DNA of 64,000 nt, from positions 248,001 to 312,000 of the forward strand of contig JACQWY010000022.1 in assembly GCA_016209015.1 (NCBI GenBank), written 5' to 3'. A program made the translations under genes and the position numbers. Below, piece by piece: positions 36,273 through 43,549 of the stretch (the stretch's first letter is position 1; every line of letters begins with the position of its first letter). The stretch is from Gammaproteobacteria bacterium. GTDB taxonomy: Bacteria; Pseudomonadota; Gammaproteobacteria; Ga0077536. The notes under the pieces are model-generated. The model was not told where the DNA came from, did not search any database, and was given only the letters and a program-made list of their open reading frames with translations.

Positions 36273-37021
36273 AAGGTCTCGCGGTTCTGCAGGTGTCCGG
36301 TCGTGAGCGGCAGGCCTTTCAGCCAGAGCTTCAGGGCTTCCCAATGGATGCCGGCGACGACTTTCAGCGTCATGAGCGGAAAGCCGGCGAGGAGGCGCAG
36401 CAGGACGCCGCGCGTGAATTCCCTGCGCTCGCCTGCGAACACTGCGTCGAGACGCGGTCCGTGCTCGTCGGCGTAGCGGATGTGGAGCTTCAGACGCGCG
36501 TCCGGCGCCTTGAAGCGGAAGCAGTAGCCGCCCGCCATGTCGAAGAACGGCGAGACGAACAGGCGCTTCGGGCAGCGTTGGGTGATCGTCGCGGCGGCGT
36601 CCGGCGCCACGGGCAGCACGTAGGAGAGACGCTCGCCGAACGTGTTCGAGACTTCGTAGACGGTCGCGACGAGCCGCCCGGCCGCGTCGTGGCAGTAGAC
36701 GACGGAGAGCGGGTTGAACACGTAGCCGAGCAGGCGCGGCAGCGTCAGCAGGCGATAGCGCCACGGGCCCGCGCCGACACCCGCGCCGGCGAGCGCAGCA
36801 TCGAGATGCGCCTTCAGCGGCGTGCCGTCGCCCGGACCGTGGTCGCGATCGTGATAGGCGAGCAGCGCACGCCGGTTCACACCGAACAGCCAGCCGCCGC
36901 GATCGAGCGAGCCCAACTCGTCGAGGTCGAGATAGAGAAAGCCGAGCCCGTAGCGCAGGCGGTGCGCGCGCGGCGCGTGGCGGTGATGACTGACCGCGCC
37001 GACGTAGAGGGCGGAGTGCAT
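36233..37021 (-). CDS. DUF1365 (COG3496) protein of the ECF/ChrR regulon
   Basis: Protein of 262 aa, full length for DUF1365. It has the family start SALYVGAVSHHRHAPRAHRL, then YVFNPLSVVYCHDAAGR, TYEVSNTFGERLSYVL (as VYEVSNTFGE) and the C-terminal helix TLKVVAGIHWEALKLWLKG. The family is of unknown biochemistry but nearly always lies with a flavin amine oxidase and a cyclopropane-fatty-acid synthase homologue in singlet-oxygen or lipid-stress operons run by RpoE/ChrR. Here the ATG follows the end of the wrecked amine oxidase gene by two bases, while the Cfa gene is absent. Its promoter is the minus-strand ECF promoter at 37508-37533. Confidence 0.88.
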   Translation of the reverse strand: MHSALYVGAVSHHRHAPRAHRLRYGLGFLYLDLDELGSLDRGGWLFGVNRRALLAYHDRDHGPGDGTPLKAHLDAALAGAGVGAGPWRYRLLTLPRLLGYVFNPLSVVYCHDAAGRLVATVYEVSNTFGERLSYVLPVAPDAAATITQRCPKRLFVSPFFDMAGGYCFRFKAPDARLKLHIRYADEHGPRLDAVFAGERREFTRGVLLRLLAGFPLMTLKVVAGIHWEALKLWLKGLPLTTGHLQNRETFYVGQHERPEIRP

Positions 37022-37023
37022 GC

Positions 37024-37474
37024 TCAGGCGGCGCTCGGCAGGGTCTGCGCGGGCAGGGTCGGCGGCGCGTGCACGCGATCGGCTCCCGGGTCCACGTCCC
37101 ACGGCCGCGCGAGCCCGCCGAGCAGCTCCGCGACGCGCAGGCCGGACTGCAGCGCGTCCTCGGGGAAGCCGAAGCCGAAAGAGCGAGACCGCGAACGACA
37201 TGTCGCTCGCCTGCGTCGCGACGCCGAGCTCGGCGAACAGCGCGACGAGATTCGGATAGTTCAGCGCGTTGTAGGCGATGAAACCGGTGTCGACGGGGAT
37301 GCGCCGGCCGTCGCAGGTGACGTCCACGGTATGGCTGTGGCCGCCGACGCAGTCGTTCTGCTCGAACAACGTGACGTCGTGGCGCCGGTCCAGCAGCCAG
37401 GCCGCGCCCAGGCCCGCGATGCCGGTGCCGATCACCGCGATGCGCTGGCGCGCGGGGTCCGTTCGATGCGTCAT
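37024..37474 (-). pseudogene. Internally deleted FAD-dependent amine oxidase (COG2907 type)
   Basis: The first ~95 codons are a good flavoprotein N-terminus (IAVIGTGIAGLGAAWLLDRR, FEQNDCVGGHSHTVD, DTGFIAYNALNYPNL, ATQASDMSFAVS). At about 37181-37188 the homology jumps in a different frame to the last ~50 residues of the same family (FGFGFPEDALQSGLRVAELL). About 300 codons are missing and the junction is out of frame. Read without a shift, the frame runs on into the DUF1365 gene as low-complexity Arg/Ala sequence. Loss of function is therefore likely, though the promoter and downstream gene are preserved. Confidence 0.8.
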
Positions 37475-37507
37475 GGTCCTTGTCTCGTCGAGGTTGCCGG
37501 GGTGTAC

Positions 37508-37533
37508 TACGGGCGAGCCCGCGGAGCGGATCA
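37508..37533 (-). promoter_or_regulatory. ECF (RpoE/ChrR-type) promoter facing the amine oxidase/DUF1365 operon
   Basis: On the minus strand TGATCC (37533-37528), 16 bases, then CGTA (37511-37508), the form recognised by ECF sigma factors paired with ChrR. The expected transcript start is about 27 bases before the amine oxidase ATG. Confidence 0.75.
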
Positions 37534-37546
37534 GCGGCGCGGGCGG

Positions 37547-37572
37547 TGATCCATCTGCCGCGCCCCGCCGTA
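37547..37572 (+). promoter_or_regulatory. ECF (RpoE/ChrR-type) autoregulatory promoter
   Basis: TGATCC (37547-37552), 16 bases, CGTA (37569-37572), identical in sequence and spacing to the divergent promoter at 37508. The start point would fall at about 37579, so an ATG at 37581 would be nearly leaderless; the in-frame ATG at 37593 may be the true start. Confidence 0.75.
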
Positions 37573-37580
37573 GTGGGGCC

Positions 37581-38231
37581 ATGACGAGATTCATGACCAT
37601 ACCGACCGCAAGAGACCCCGGCGAGGTCGCCGCCGTCATCCCCCTCGAGGGCGCGGCGCAGACTCCGGCGGGCGTGGATCCGGCCGTCGCCGCGGAGACG
37701 GCCCTGCTGCTGCGCGTGAGAACGGCGCGCGACGAGGGCGCCTACCAGAGCCTCTTCGCGCAGTTCGCCTCGCGCGTCAACGGCTACCTCCTGCGCGCCG
37801 GCCTCTCGCACGCCGACAGCGAGAACGTCCTGCAGGACATCATGCTCGCGGTGTGGCAGAAGGCCGACTTGTTCGACCCGGCGATCGCCTCCGCGCGGAC
37901 CTGGATCTATTCGCTCGCGCGCAACCGGCTCATCGATCTCAAGCGCGCGGAGAAGCGCGAGGCGAGCGCGTTCGATCGCTACTTCCTCGAGCGCAGCGAC
38001 GACCTGCTGCAGGAGGAGGATCACCTCGCGCGCGCCTTCGGCACGAAGCTCGCCGCGCTGCTGCGCGAGCTGCCGCCGGAACAGGCCCGGGTCATCGTGA
38101 TGACGTATGTGGAAGGCAAGTCGCACCGCGAGATCGCCGACGAGCTCGGATTGCCCGTCGGCACGGTCAAGTCGCGCGTGCGGCTCGGTTATCAACGCCT
38201 GCAACTGAGGGTGGGGGAGGCCGAGGCATGA
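37581..38231 (+). CDS. rpoE: ECF RNA polymerase sigma factor (RpoE/ChrR pair)
   Basis: Group IV sigma factor of about 216 aa. Region 2 is at ~50-125 (LFAQFASRVNGYLLRAG, ENVLQDIMLAVWQKADLFDP, ARTWIYSLARNRLIDLKR) and region 4 at ~150-210 (LPPEQARVIVMTYVEGKSHR followed by EIADELGLPVGTVKSRV). It overlaps the anti-sigma gene by ATGA, so the two are made in step. With ChrR it should answer singlet oxygen or related lipid stress. Its own promoter and the divergent one upstream carry the cognate consensus. Start 37581 or 37593; the later codon leaves room for a short leader. Confidence 0.93.
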   Translation: MTRFMTIPTARDPGEVAAVIPLEGAAQTPAGVDPAVAAETALLLRVRTARDEGAYQSLFAQFASRVNGYLLRAGLSHADSENVLQDIMLAVWQKADLFDPAIASARTWIYSLARNRLIDLKRAEKREASAFDRYFLERSDDLLQEEDHLARAFGTKLAALLRELPPEQARVIVMTYVEGKSHREIADELGLPVGTVKSRVRLGYQRLQLRVGEAEA

Positions 38232-38875
38232 GCATCTCGCATCATCCGGATCTCGCCTGGCTCCTCGATTTCGCGGCCGGCAATCTCAGCCGCGGCACGG
38301 AGCTCGTGCTGTCGGCCCATCTCACGGTCTGCGCCGAGTGCCGCGCCGAGGTTGCGCGCGCGGAATCCTTCGGCGCGCGCCTGCTCGCCGATGCCGCGCC
38401 CGCGGCGCCGAAGCTCAGCGCCCAGGACGTGCTGCTCGCCGCGAAGCAGGGTGCGTCCGCCTCGGCGGGCGTGACGCGCAGCCGCGGCCGGATCCGCGAT
38501 CTCGAGGGCTTCGTGAGCACCTGGCTCGAATGCAGCCTCGGCGGCCTCGCCTGGCGCTGGGGCGGCCCGGGGCTGCGCATGGCGAACCTCTCGCGCAGCG
38601 ACGGCGAGCGCATCTGGCTCCTGCACGCGAAGCCGGGCACGGTGCTGCCGCGGCATACGCACCAGGGTGCGGAGCTCACGCTCGTGCTCAAAGGCGGTTA
38701 TTTCTCGCGGAGCGAAATCTATTCCACGGGCGACGTCGAGGACGCGGACGAGGAGACGCTGCACCAGCCCGTCATCACGACCGGCGGCGAGTGCCTGTGC
38801 CTCGCGGTCACGGAAGGGCCCTTGAAGTTCAGCGGTCTCGTGCCGCGGCTCGTGCAGCGGCTGATCAAGATTTGA
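38228..38875 (+). CDS. chrR: ChrR-type zinc anti-sigma factor with cupin domain
   Basis: Cytosolic anti-sigma factor of 215 aa. The N-terminal zinc anti-sigma domain (~1-80) has the HHP near residue 5 and H-x3-C-x2-C in SAHLTVCAECRAEV; the C-terminal cupin domain (~100-200) has PRHTHQGAELTLVLKGGY and further histidines and acidic residues that bind a second metal needed to sense singlet oxygen. It binds and silences the sigma factor encoded directly upstream. Length and both metal sites look intact, so the regulatory module is probably functional although much of its adjacent target operon is decayed. Confidence 0.93.
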   Translation: MSISHHPDLAWLLDFAAGNLSRGTELVLSAHLTVCAECRAEVARAESFGARLLADAAPAAPKLSAQDVLLAAKQGASASAGVTRSRGRIRDLEGFVSTWLECSLGGLAWRWGGPGLRMANLSRSDGERIWLLHAKPGTVLPRHTHQGAELTLVLKGGYFSRSEIYSTGDVEDADEETLHQPVITTGGECLCLAVTEGPLKFSGLVPRLVQRLIKI

Positions 38876-39131
38876 GGACGCTCTGAACGGATTCCTCGAC
38901 ACGGCCGCCGCGCTGATCGGAGCGCGCTTGCGCCTGTCCGACTCACGGCCTGTGCAGCCGGCGAGCCGCAGCGCGCCGGGCGGGACCCGCGTGCGGAGCG
39001 GACTGGACGGGGTATCTCCCTCGCCAGGAGGGTGATCCCGCTACGCGCGGGCAGAGCCGCCGGATCTGCGGTGCACGGGCGCCGCGGGTGTCGTATCCTG
39101 CCGTCATCACGAGAAGTGCGAGGAGGGTGCG

Positions 39132-39710
39132 ATGACCTGGATGATCCTGGGCTTGGTGTTGTTCTTCGGCACGCATTCGATATCGATCGTCGCGCGCGGC
39201 TGGCGCGATCGCATGGCGGCGCGCTGCGGCGAATGGGGCTGGAAGGGGATCTATTCCGTCTTCGCGATCGCGGGCTTCGTGCTGATCGTCTACGGCTACG
39301 GCCAGGCGAAGCTCGCGCCGATCGTGCTCTACACGCCGCCGACGTGGCTGCGTCACGTCGCCTTCCTGCTGCTCGTGCCGGTGTTCCCGCTGCTGCTCGC
39401 GGCCTATCTGCCGGGACGGCTCAAGACGCTCGCGAAGCATCCCATGCTGAACGCGGTGAAGTTCTGGGCGACGGCGCACCTGCTCGTCAAGGGCACGCTC
39501 GCCTCGATGCTGCTCTACGGCGCGTTCCTGGTCTGGGCGAGCGTCGATCGCGTCTCCGTCAAATACCGGCCGCGTCCGGGGCCGCCGACGCTGCCCGCCT
39601 CGAGCGTGAACGACGTGATCGCGATCGTCGGCGGGCTGGCGATCTACGTCGCGTTCCTGTTGTTCGCCCATCGTCTGCTGATCGGCGTGTCACCGCTGCC
39701 CGGTCACTGA
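39132..39710 (+). CDS. NnrU-family membrane protein
   Basis: Integral membrane protein of 192 aa with about five hydrophobic helices (MILGLVLFFGTHSISI, YSVFAIAGFVLIVYGYG, HVAFLLLVPVFPLLLA, LVKGTLASMLLYGAFL, IAIVGGLAIYVAFLLF). It belongs to the NnrU/MAPEG-like family, found near denitrification genes and related to 15-cis-zeta-carotene isomerase. Its place seven bases before a HAD gene and close to norCBQD fits a nitric-oxide-linked role, but the activity is unknown. The preceding 256 bases (38876-39131) hold no gene I can support. Confidence 0.85.
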   Translation: MTWMILGLVLFFGTHSISIVARGWRDRMAARCGEWGWKGIYSVFAIAGFVLIVYGYGQAKLAPIVLYTPPTWLRHVAFLLLVPVFPLLLAAYLPGRLKTLAKHPMLNAVKFWATAHLLVKGTLASMLLYGAFLVWASVDRVSVKYRPRPGPPTLPASSVNDVIAIVGGLAIYVAFLLFAHRLLIGVSPLPGH

Positions 39711-39717
39711 GGCGGAC

Positions 39718-40485
39718 GTGATCCGCGGTGTGCTCTGCGATCTCGTCGGCGTGCTCTACGAGGGGCACACCGTGCAGCCGGGTGCGCACGCCGCGCTCGC
39801 GGCGCTCGAGCGCGCCGGGCTCGTCGTCCGCTATCTCACGAACACGACGCGCAGTCCGTGCACTGCGATCCTCGCGCGGCTGCAGGCGCTCGGCTTCCGC
39901 GTCGGGCCCGAGGCGCTCTTCACGGCGCCGCGCGCCGTCCATGATCACCTGCTCGCCCGCGGCCTCGAGCCGCTGCTCATCACGCATCCGGATCTCGCGC
40001 CCGAATTCGCCGACCTGCCGCCGACCGGCCGGCGCTGCGTCGTCATCGGCGATCCCGGAGAGGCCGCCGACTACGCGAGCTTGAACGCGGCATTTCGGCT
40101 TCTGAAATCCGGTGCACCGCTCATCGCGATGGGCCGCAACCGCTACTTCCAGGAGGACGGCGCGCTCTCGCTCGACATGGGGCCTTTCGTCGCACTGCTC
40201 GAATATGCCGCCGAGATCGAGGCCTGCGTGCTCGGCAAGCCCGCGCCCGCGTTCTTCGAGGCCGCACTCGCGGGTACGGGCCTCGCGCCGCACGAGACCG
40301 TGATGATCGGCGACGACGTCGAGGCCGACGTGCTCGGCGCGGTCGCGGCCGGCATGCGTGGCATCCTCGTGCGCACCGGCAAGTACCGCGCGGGCGACGA
40401 GCGCCGTCTGGGCCGGGGGGCGCTGTGCGTCGCGGATGTCGGCGAAGCGGTCCGGGAAATTCTGACGGCGCGCGACACGCGTTGA
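39718..40485 (+). CDS. HAD-IIA hydrolase, LHPP/TIGR01458-like
   Basis: Phosphatase-like protein of 255 aa with GTG start. Motif I reads CDLVGVLYEG: the nucleophilic Asp is kept but the second Asp of DxD is Val, as the second acidic residue is also altered (DISG) in LHPP-type phospholysine/phosphohistidine phosphatases. Motif II is YLTNTTRSP, motif III the Lys in VLGKPAPAFFE, and motif IV MIGDDVEADVLGA. The cap between motifs II and III has the HAD-IIA size. It follows nnrU by seven bases. Substrate unknown; a pyrophosphatase or protein histidine phosphatase role is inferred from the family. Confidence 0.85.
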   Translation: MIRGVLCDLVGVLYEGHTVQPGAHAALAALERAGLVVRYLTNTTRSPCTAILARLQALGFRVGPEALFTAPRAVHDHLLARGLEPLLITHPDLAPEFADLPPTGRRCVVIGDPGEAADYASLNAAFRLLKSGAPLIAMGRNRYFQEDGALSLDMGPFVALLEYAAEIEACVLGKPAPAFFEAALAGTGLAPHETVMIGDDVEADVLGAVAAGMRGILVRTGKYRAGDERRLGRGALCVADVGEAVREILTARDTR

Positions 40486-40728
40486 TTTCCGCACTTCGCG
40501 CGGTGTGTTTTTCGCGCGGAGCTTTCCCTATCTTAGTGCGCGGGGTATTTCATTCGCTGACGCCGGCCAGGACGGCGACGCGACGGCGAAGGGTGCGAAT
40601 CATCCCTTGTGCGACGTCCGGCCCGGCCGGGCGTCGCCATGCAATGCCCTGAACCGACTCGACCCGTGAGGCCGGCGCGCGTTGCCGCCGGCGGCACCCG
40701 GCGGCACCCGGCGGCAACGGAGGTGGGC

Positions 40729-41451
40729 ATGCTCTCGAAATCGGCGGCACGCGCGTTCTTCCTCATCGGCACCGCACTCTCCGGCGGTGCGTTCCTGATT
40801 CTGACCTACGACACCATCCAGCGCGTTCCGGCGCAGACCCACCAGGACCAGCTCACACCGGCGGCGATCCGCGGCAAGCAGTTGTGGGAATCGAGCAACT
40901 GCATGGGCTGCCACACGCTGATGGGCGAGGGCGGCTATTACGCGCCGGAGCTGACGAAGGTCTACGAGCGTCGCGGCGAGGCGTTCATCCGCACGATGCT
41001 GAAGGATCCGGAACAGCTCTATCCGGGGCAGCGCCGCATGCAGAACTATCATTTCCAGGACGCGCAGATCGATGATCTCGTCGCCTTCCTGAAATGGATC
41101 GGCAACATGGATCTGAACGGCTTCCCGCCGCATCCGAATCTGCTGCCGGTCGCGGTCGCCGGTGCGCCGGTCGCGGGACCGCGCGCGGGCCTCGCCCACA
41201 TCGGCGACCGGCCGAAGCTCTTCAACCAGGTGTGCATCGCCTGCCATGCGCTCGAGGGCCAGGGCGGTAACGTCGGGCCCGCGCTCGACGACGTGGGCGA
41301 TCGCCGCGACCGCGACTACATCGTGCGCTGGCTGACGGATCCGAAAGCCGTGAAGGCCGATTCGCGCATGCCGAAGCTGCCGCTCTCGGATGCCGACGTC
41401 GCAGAGCTCGCCGCCTTCCTCTCGCAATTGAAAGCGGAGCCGAAGTCATGA
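40729..41451 (+). CDS. norC: Nitric oxide reductase cytochrome c subunit with an extra heme domain
   Basis: Membrane-anchored electron-entry subunit of cNOR. Residues ~1-30 are the single membrane helix (FFLIGTALSGGAFLILTYDT); the periplasmic NorC domain has its c-heme site CMGCH at 58-62 and Met ligand further on (GQRRMQNYHF). Ordinary NorC ends near residue 150. Here a linker and a second cytochrome c domain follow, with CIACH at 169-173 and a Met in SRMPKLPL. The extra domain could take electrons directly from a donor. GGAGG precedes the ATG. The stop overlaps norB by ATGA. The 243 bases upstream show no clear NorR, NsrR or FNR-type box. Confidence 0.92.
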   Translation: MLSKSAARAFFLIGTALSGGAFLILTYDTIQRVPAQTHQDQLTPAAIRGKQLWESSNCMGCHTLMGEGGYYAPELTKVYERRGEAFIRTMLKDPEQLYPGQRRMQNYHFQDAQIDDLVAFLKWIGNMDLNGFPPHPNLLPVAVAGAPVAGPRAGLAHIGDRPKLFNQVCIACHALEGQGGNVGPALDDVGDRRDRDYIVRWLTDPKAVKADSRMPKLPLSDADVAELAAFLSQLKAEPKS

Positions 41452-42803
41452 AATACGCTTCCCAGCAAGTCGCGTGGTGGTTCTTCGCCGTCTGCATGCT
41501 GCTGCTCTCGTTGCAGATCGTCTACGGCTTCATCATGGCCTTCGCGCATCTCGGTTACGACGTGCTGCATCCCTGGATCCCGTTCCACGTCGCGCGCTCG
41601 ACGCACACGAACCTGCTCGTGATGTGGCTGCTCGCGGGCTTCATGGGCGCGGCCTACTACATCATCCCGGAGGAGGCGGAGCGCGAGCTCGTCTCGCCGC
41701 GGCTCGCCTACGTGCAGCTCGCGGCCTTCGTCGCCGTCGGCGTGACCGCGCTCGTCGGCTTCAATTTCGGCTGGTGGGAGGGCCGCAAGTTCCTCGAGAT
41801 CCCGCGCCCGCTCGACTGGCTCGTCGTCGCCGACGTGCTGCTCTTCATCTATCTCATCGGCATGACGCTCTGGAAGAGCACGCGGCGCACGACGACGAGC
41901 CTCGTGCTGTTCTTCGGCCTGCTCTCGGCGGCCTTGCTCTATCTGCCGGGCATGCTGCCGACGGACAACCAGACCATGGATTCCTACTGGCGCTGGTGGG
42001 TCGTGCATCTGTGGGTCGAAGGCGTCTGGGAATTGATCATGGGCGGGATACTCTCGTTCCTGCTGATCAAGCTGACCGGTGTCGATCGTGAAGTCATCGA
42101 GAAATGGCTGTACGTGATCGTCGGCTTCACGTTCCTCTCGGGCATCCTCGGCACCGGGCACCATTACTACTGGATCGGTGCGCCGCGCTACTGGCTCTGG
42201 ATCGGCGGCTGGTTCAGCGCGCTCGAGCCGCTCGCCTTCCTCGGTATGGCGATCTTCGCGATCGCGATGGCGCGTCAGGGCGGCAAGGCGCAGACGAACC
42301 GCACGGCGCTGAACTGGTCGGTCGGCTGCGCGATCATGTCCTTCGTCGGCGCGGGCTTCCTCGGCTTCGCGCATACCATCCCGCAGGTGAACGTCTACAC
42401 GCACGGGACGTTCGTGACCGCGATGCACGGCCACATGGCGTTCTGGGGCGCCTACGCCATGCTCGTGCTCGGCATGATCACCTACGCCTGCCCGCTGATG
42501 ACCGGGCGCAACGTCAGCGACACGCCCATGAACGTCGTCGCGTTCTGGACCGCGAACATCGGCATGGTGTCGATGACGCTCGCGTTCGCCGTCATCGGCG
42601 TCTCGCAGGTCGTGCTCGAACGGCGCGCGGGCATGGATTTCCTGTCCGTGCAGCACGAGCTCGAGGTGCACTTCATCGGCCTCATCCTCGCCGCGTGTCT
42701 CTTCACGCTCGGCATAATCGCGTTCATCTGGAACTTCACGCGCTACGGCCTGCCGTATCGCGAGCCGGCCGCGCATGGCGTTCTATCTCCCGGCCGGGCG
42801 TGA
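41448..42803 (+). CDS. norB: Nitric oxide reductase large subunit
   Basis: Catalytic membrane subunit of 451 aa that reduces 2 NO to N2O. Twelve membrane helices and the heme b/b3 and non-heme iron ligands are visible: ARSTHTNLLVMW (low-spin heme), VVHLWVEGVWELIMGG (Fe-B His and Glu), GTGHHYYWIG (Fe-B histidines) and MHGHMAFWGAYAMLV (heme b and b3). The length and lack of an N-terminal quinol-oxidising extension mark it as cNOR rather than qNOR, consistent with NorC upstream. It overlaps norQ by 29 bases. Confidence 0.96.
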   Translation: MKYASQQVAWWFFAVCMLLLSLQIVYGFIMAFAHLGYDVLHPWIPFHVARSTHTNLLVMWLLAGFMGAAYYIIPEEAERELVSPRLAYVQLAAFVAVGVTALVGFNFGWWEGRKFLEIPRPLDWLVVADVLLFIYLIGMTLWKSTRRTTTSLVLFFGLLSAALLYLPGMLPTDNQTMDSYWRWWVVHLWVEGVWELIMGGILSFLLIKLTGVDREVIEKWLYVIVGFTFLSGILGTGHHYYWIGAPRYWLWIGGWFSALEPLAFLGMAIFAIAMARQGGKAQTNRTALNWSVGCAIMSFVGAGFLGFAHTIPQVNVYTHGTFVTAMHGHMAFWGAYAMLVLGMITYACPLMTGRNVSDTPMNVVAFWTANIGMVSMTLAFAVIGVSQVVLERRAGMDFLSVQHELEVHFIGLILAACLFTLGIIAFIWNFTRYGLPYREPAAHGVLSPGRA

Positions 42804-43542
42804 GTGCGAGCTCTTCGCCGCGGCGTGCCGCGCCCGGCTGCCGGTGCTGCTGAAAGGGCCGACGGGTTGCGGCAAATCGCGCTTCGTCGAGGCGATGGCG
42901 GAGCGGCTCGGTCTCGCGCTCGTGACCGTCGCCTGCAACGAGGACACCTCGGCGTCCGATCTGCTCGGACGTTATCTGCTCGACGGCGGCGGCACGCGCT
43001 GGCTCGACGGTCCGGTGACGCGCGCCGTGCGCGAGGGCGCACTGCTCTACCTCGACGAAGTCGCGGAAGCGCGCGAGGACGTGCTCGTCGTCATCCACGC
43101 GCTCACGGATCACCGCCGCCGGCTCTTCATCGATCGCCGTGACGAGACGCTCGTCGCGCCCCCGTCGTTCCAGCTCGTCGTGAGCTTCAATCCCGGCTAC
43201 CAGCGCGGTGTGCGCGAGATGAAACCTTCGACGCGCCAGCGCTTCACGGCGCTCGCGTTCGATTTCCCCGATCCGCCGCGCGAAGTGGAGGTCGTGCGCC
43301 ACGAGTCGCAATGCACGGCGGACGTCGCGGTGCGCCTCGTCGCGCTCGCGGGCCAGATCCGCGCCGCGCAGGATCTCGGCCTGCGCGAGACCGTCTCGAC
43401 GCGGCTCCTCGTCTACGCGGCGCGGCTCATCGTCGAGGGCATCCCGCCGCGCGAAGCCTGCCGGGCGGCGCTCGTCGAGCCGCTCACCGACGAGGTCGAC
43501 GTCGCGCTCGCGCTCGGCGATCTCGTTGCGCTGCGGTGGTGA
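42775..43542 (+). CDS. norQ: NorQ/CbbQ-type MoxR AAA+ ATPase
   Basis: AAA+ ATPase of 255 aa needed to insert the non-heme iron in NorB, working with NorD. Walker A is LLKGPTGCGKSRFVEAMA (~26-43), the following VACNEDTSASDLLGRYLL is the CbbQ/NorQ signature, Walker B is LLYLDEVAEAREDVL, and SFNPGYQRG and the arginine-rich RQRF segment give the sensor/finger region. The ATG at 42775 (MAFYLPAGRE) matches the family start and places the gene inside the end of norB. Confidence 0.93.
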   Translation: MAFYLPAGRECELFAAACRARLPVLLKGPTGCGKSRFVEAMAERLGLALVTVACNEDTSASDLLGRYLLDGGGTRWLDGPVTRAVREGALLYLDEVAEAREDVLVVIHALTDHRRRLFIDRRDETLVAPPSFQLVVSFNPGYQRGVREMKPSTRQRFTALAFDFPDPPREVEVVRHESQCTADVAVRLVALAGQIRAAQDLGLRETVSTRLLVYAARLIVEGIPPREACRAALVEPLTDEVDVALALGDLVALRW

Positions 43543-43549
43543 GTGCCGC

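Noticed and set aside
39028-39060. Third ECF promoter before the NnrU gene (TGATCC at about 39033)
   Set aside because: No CGTA lies 15-17 bases downstream, so only half of the pattern is present.
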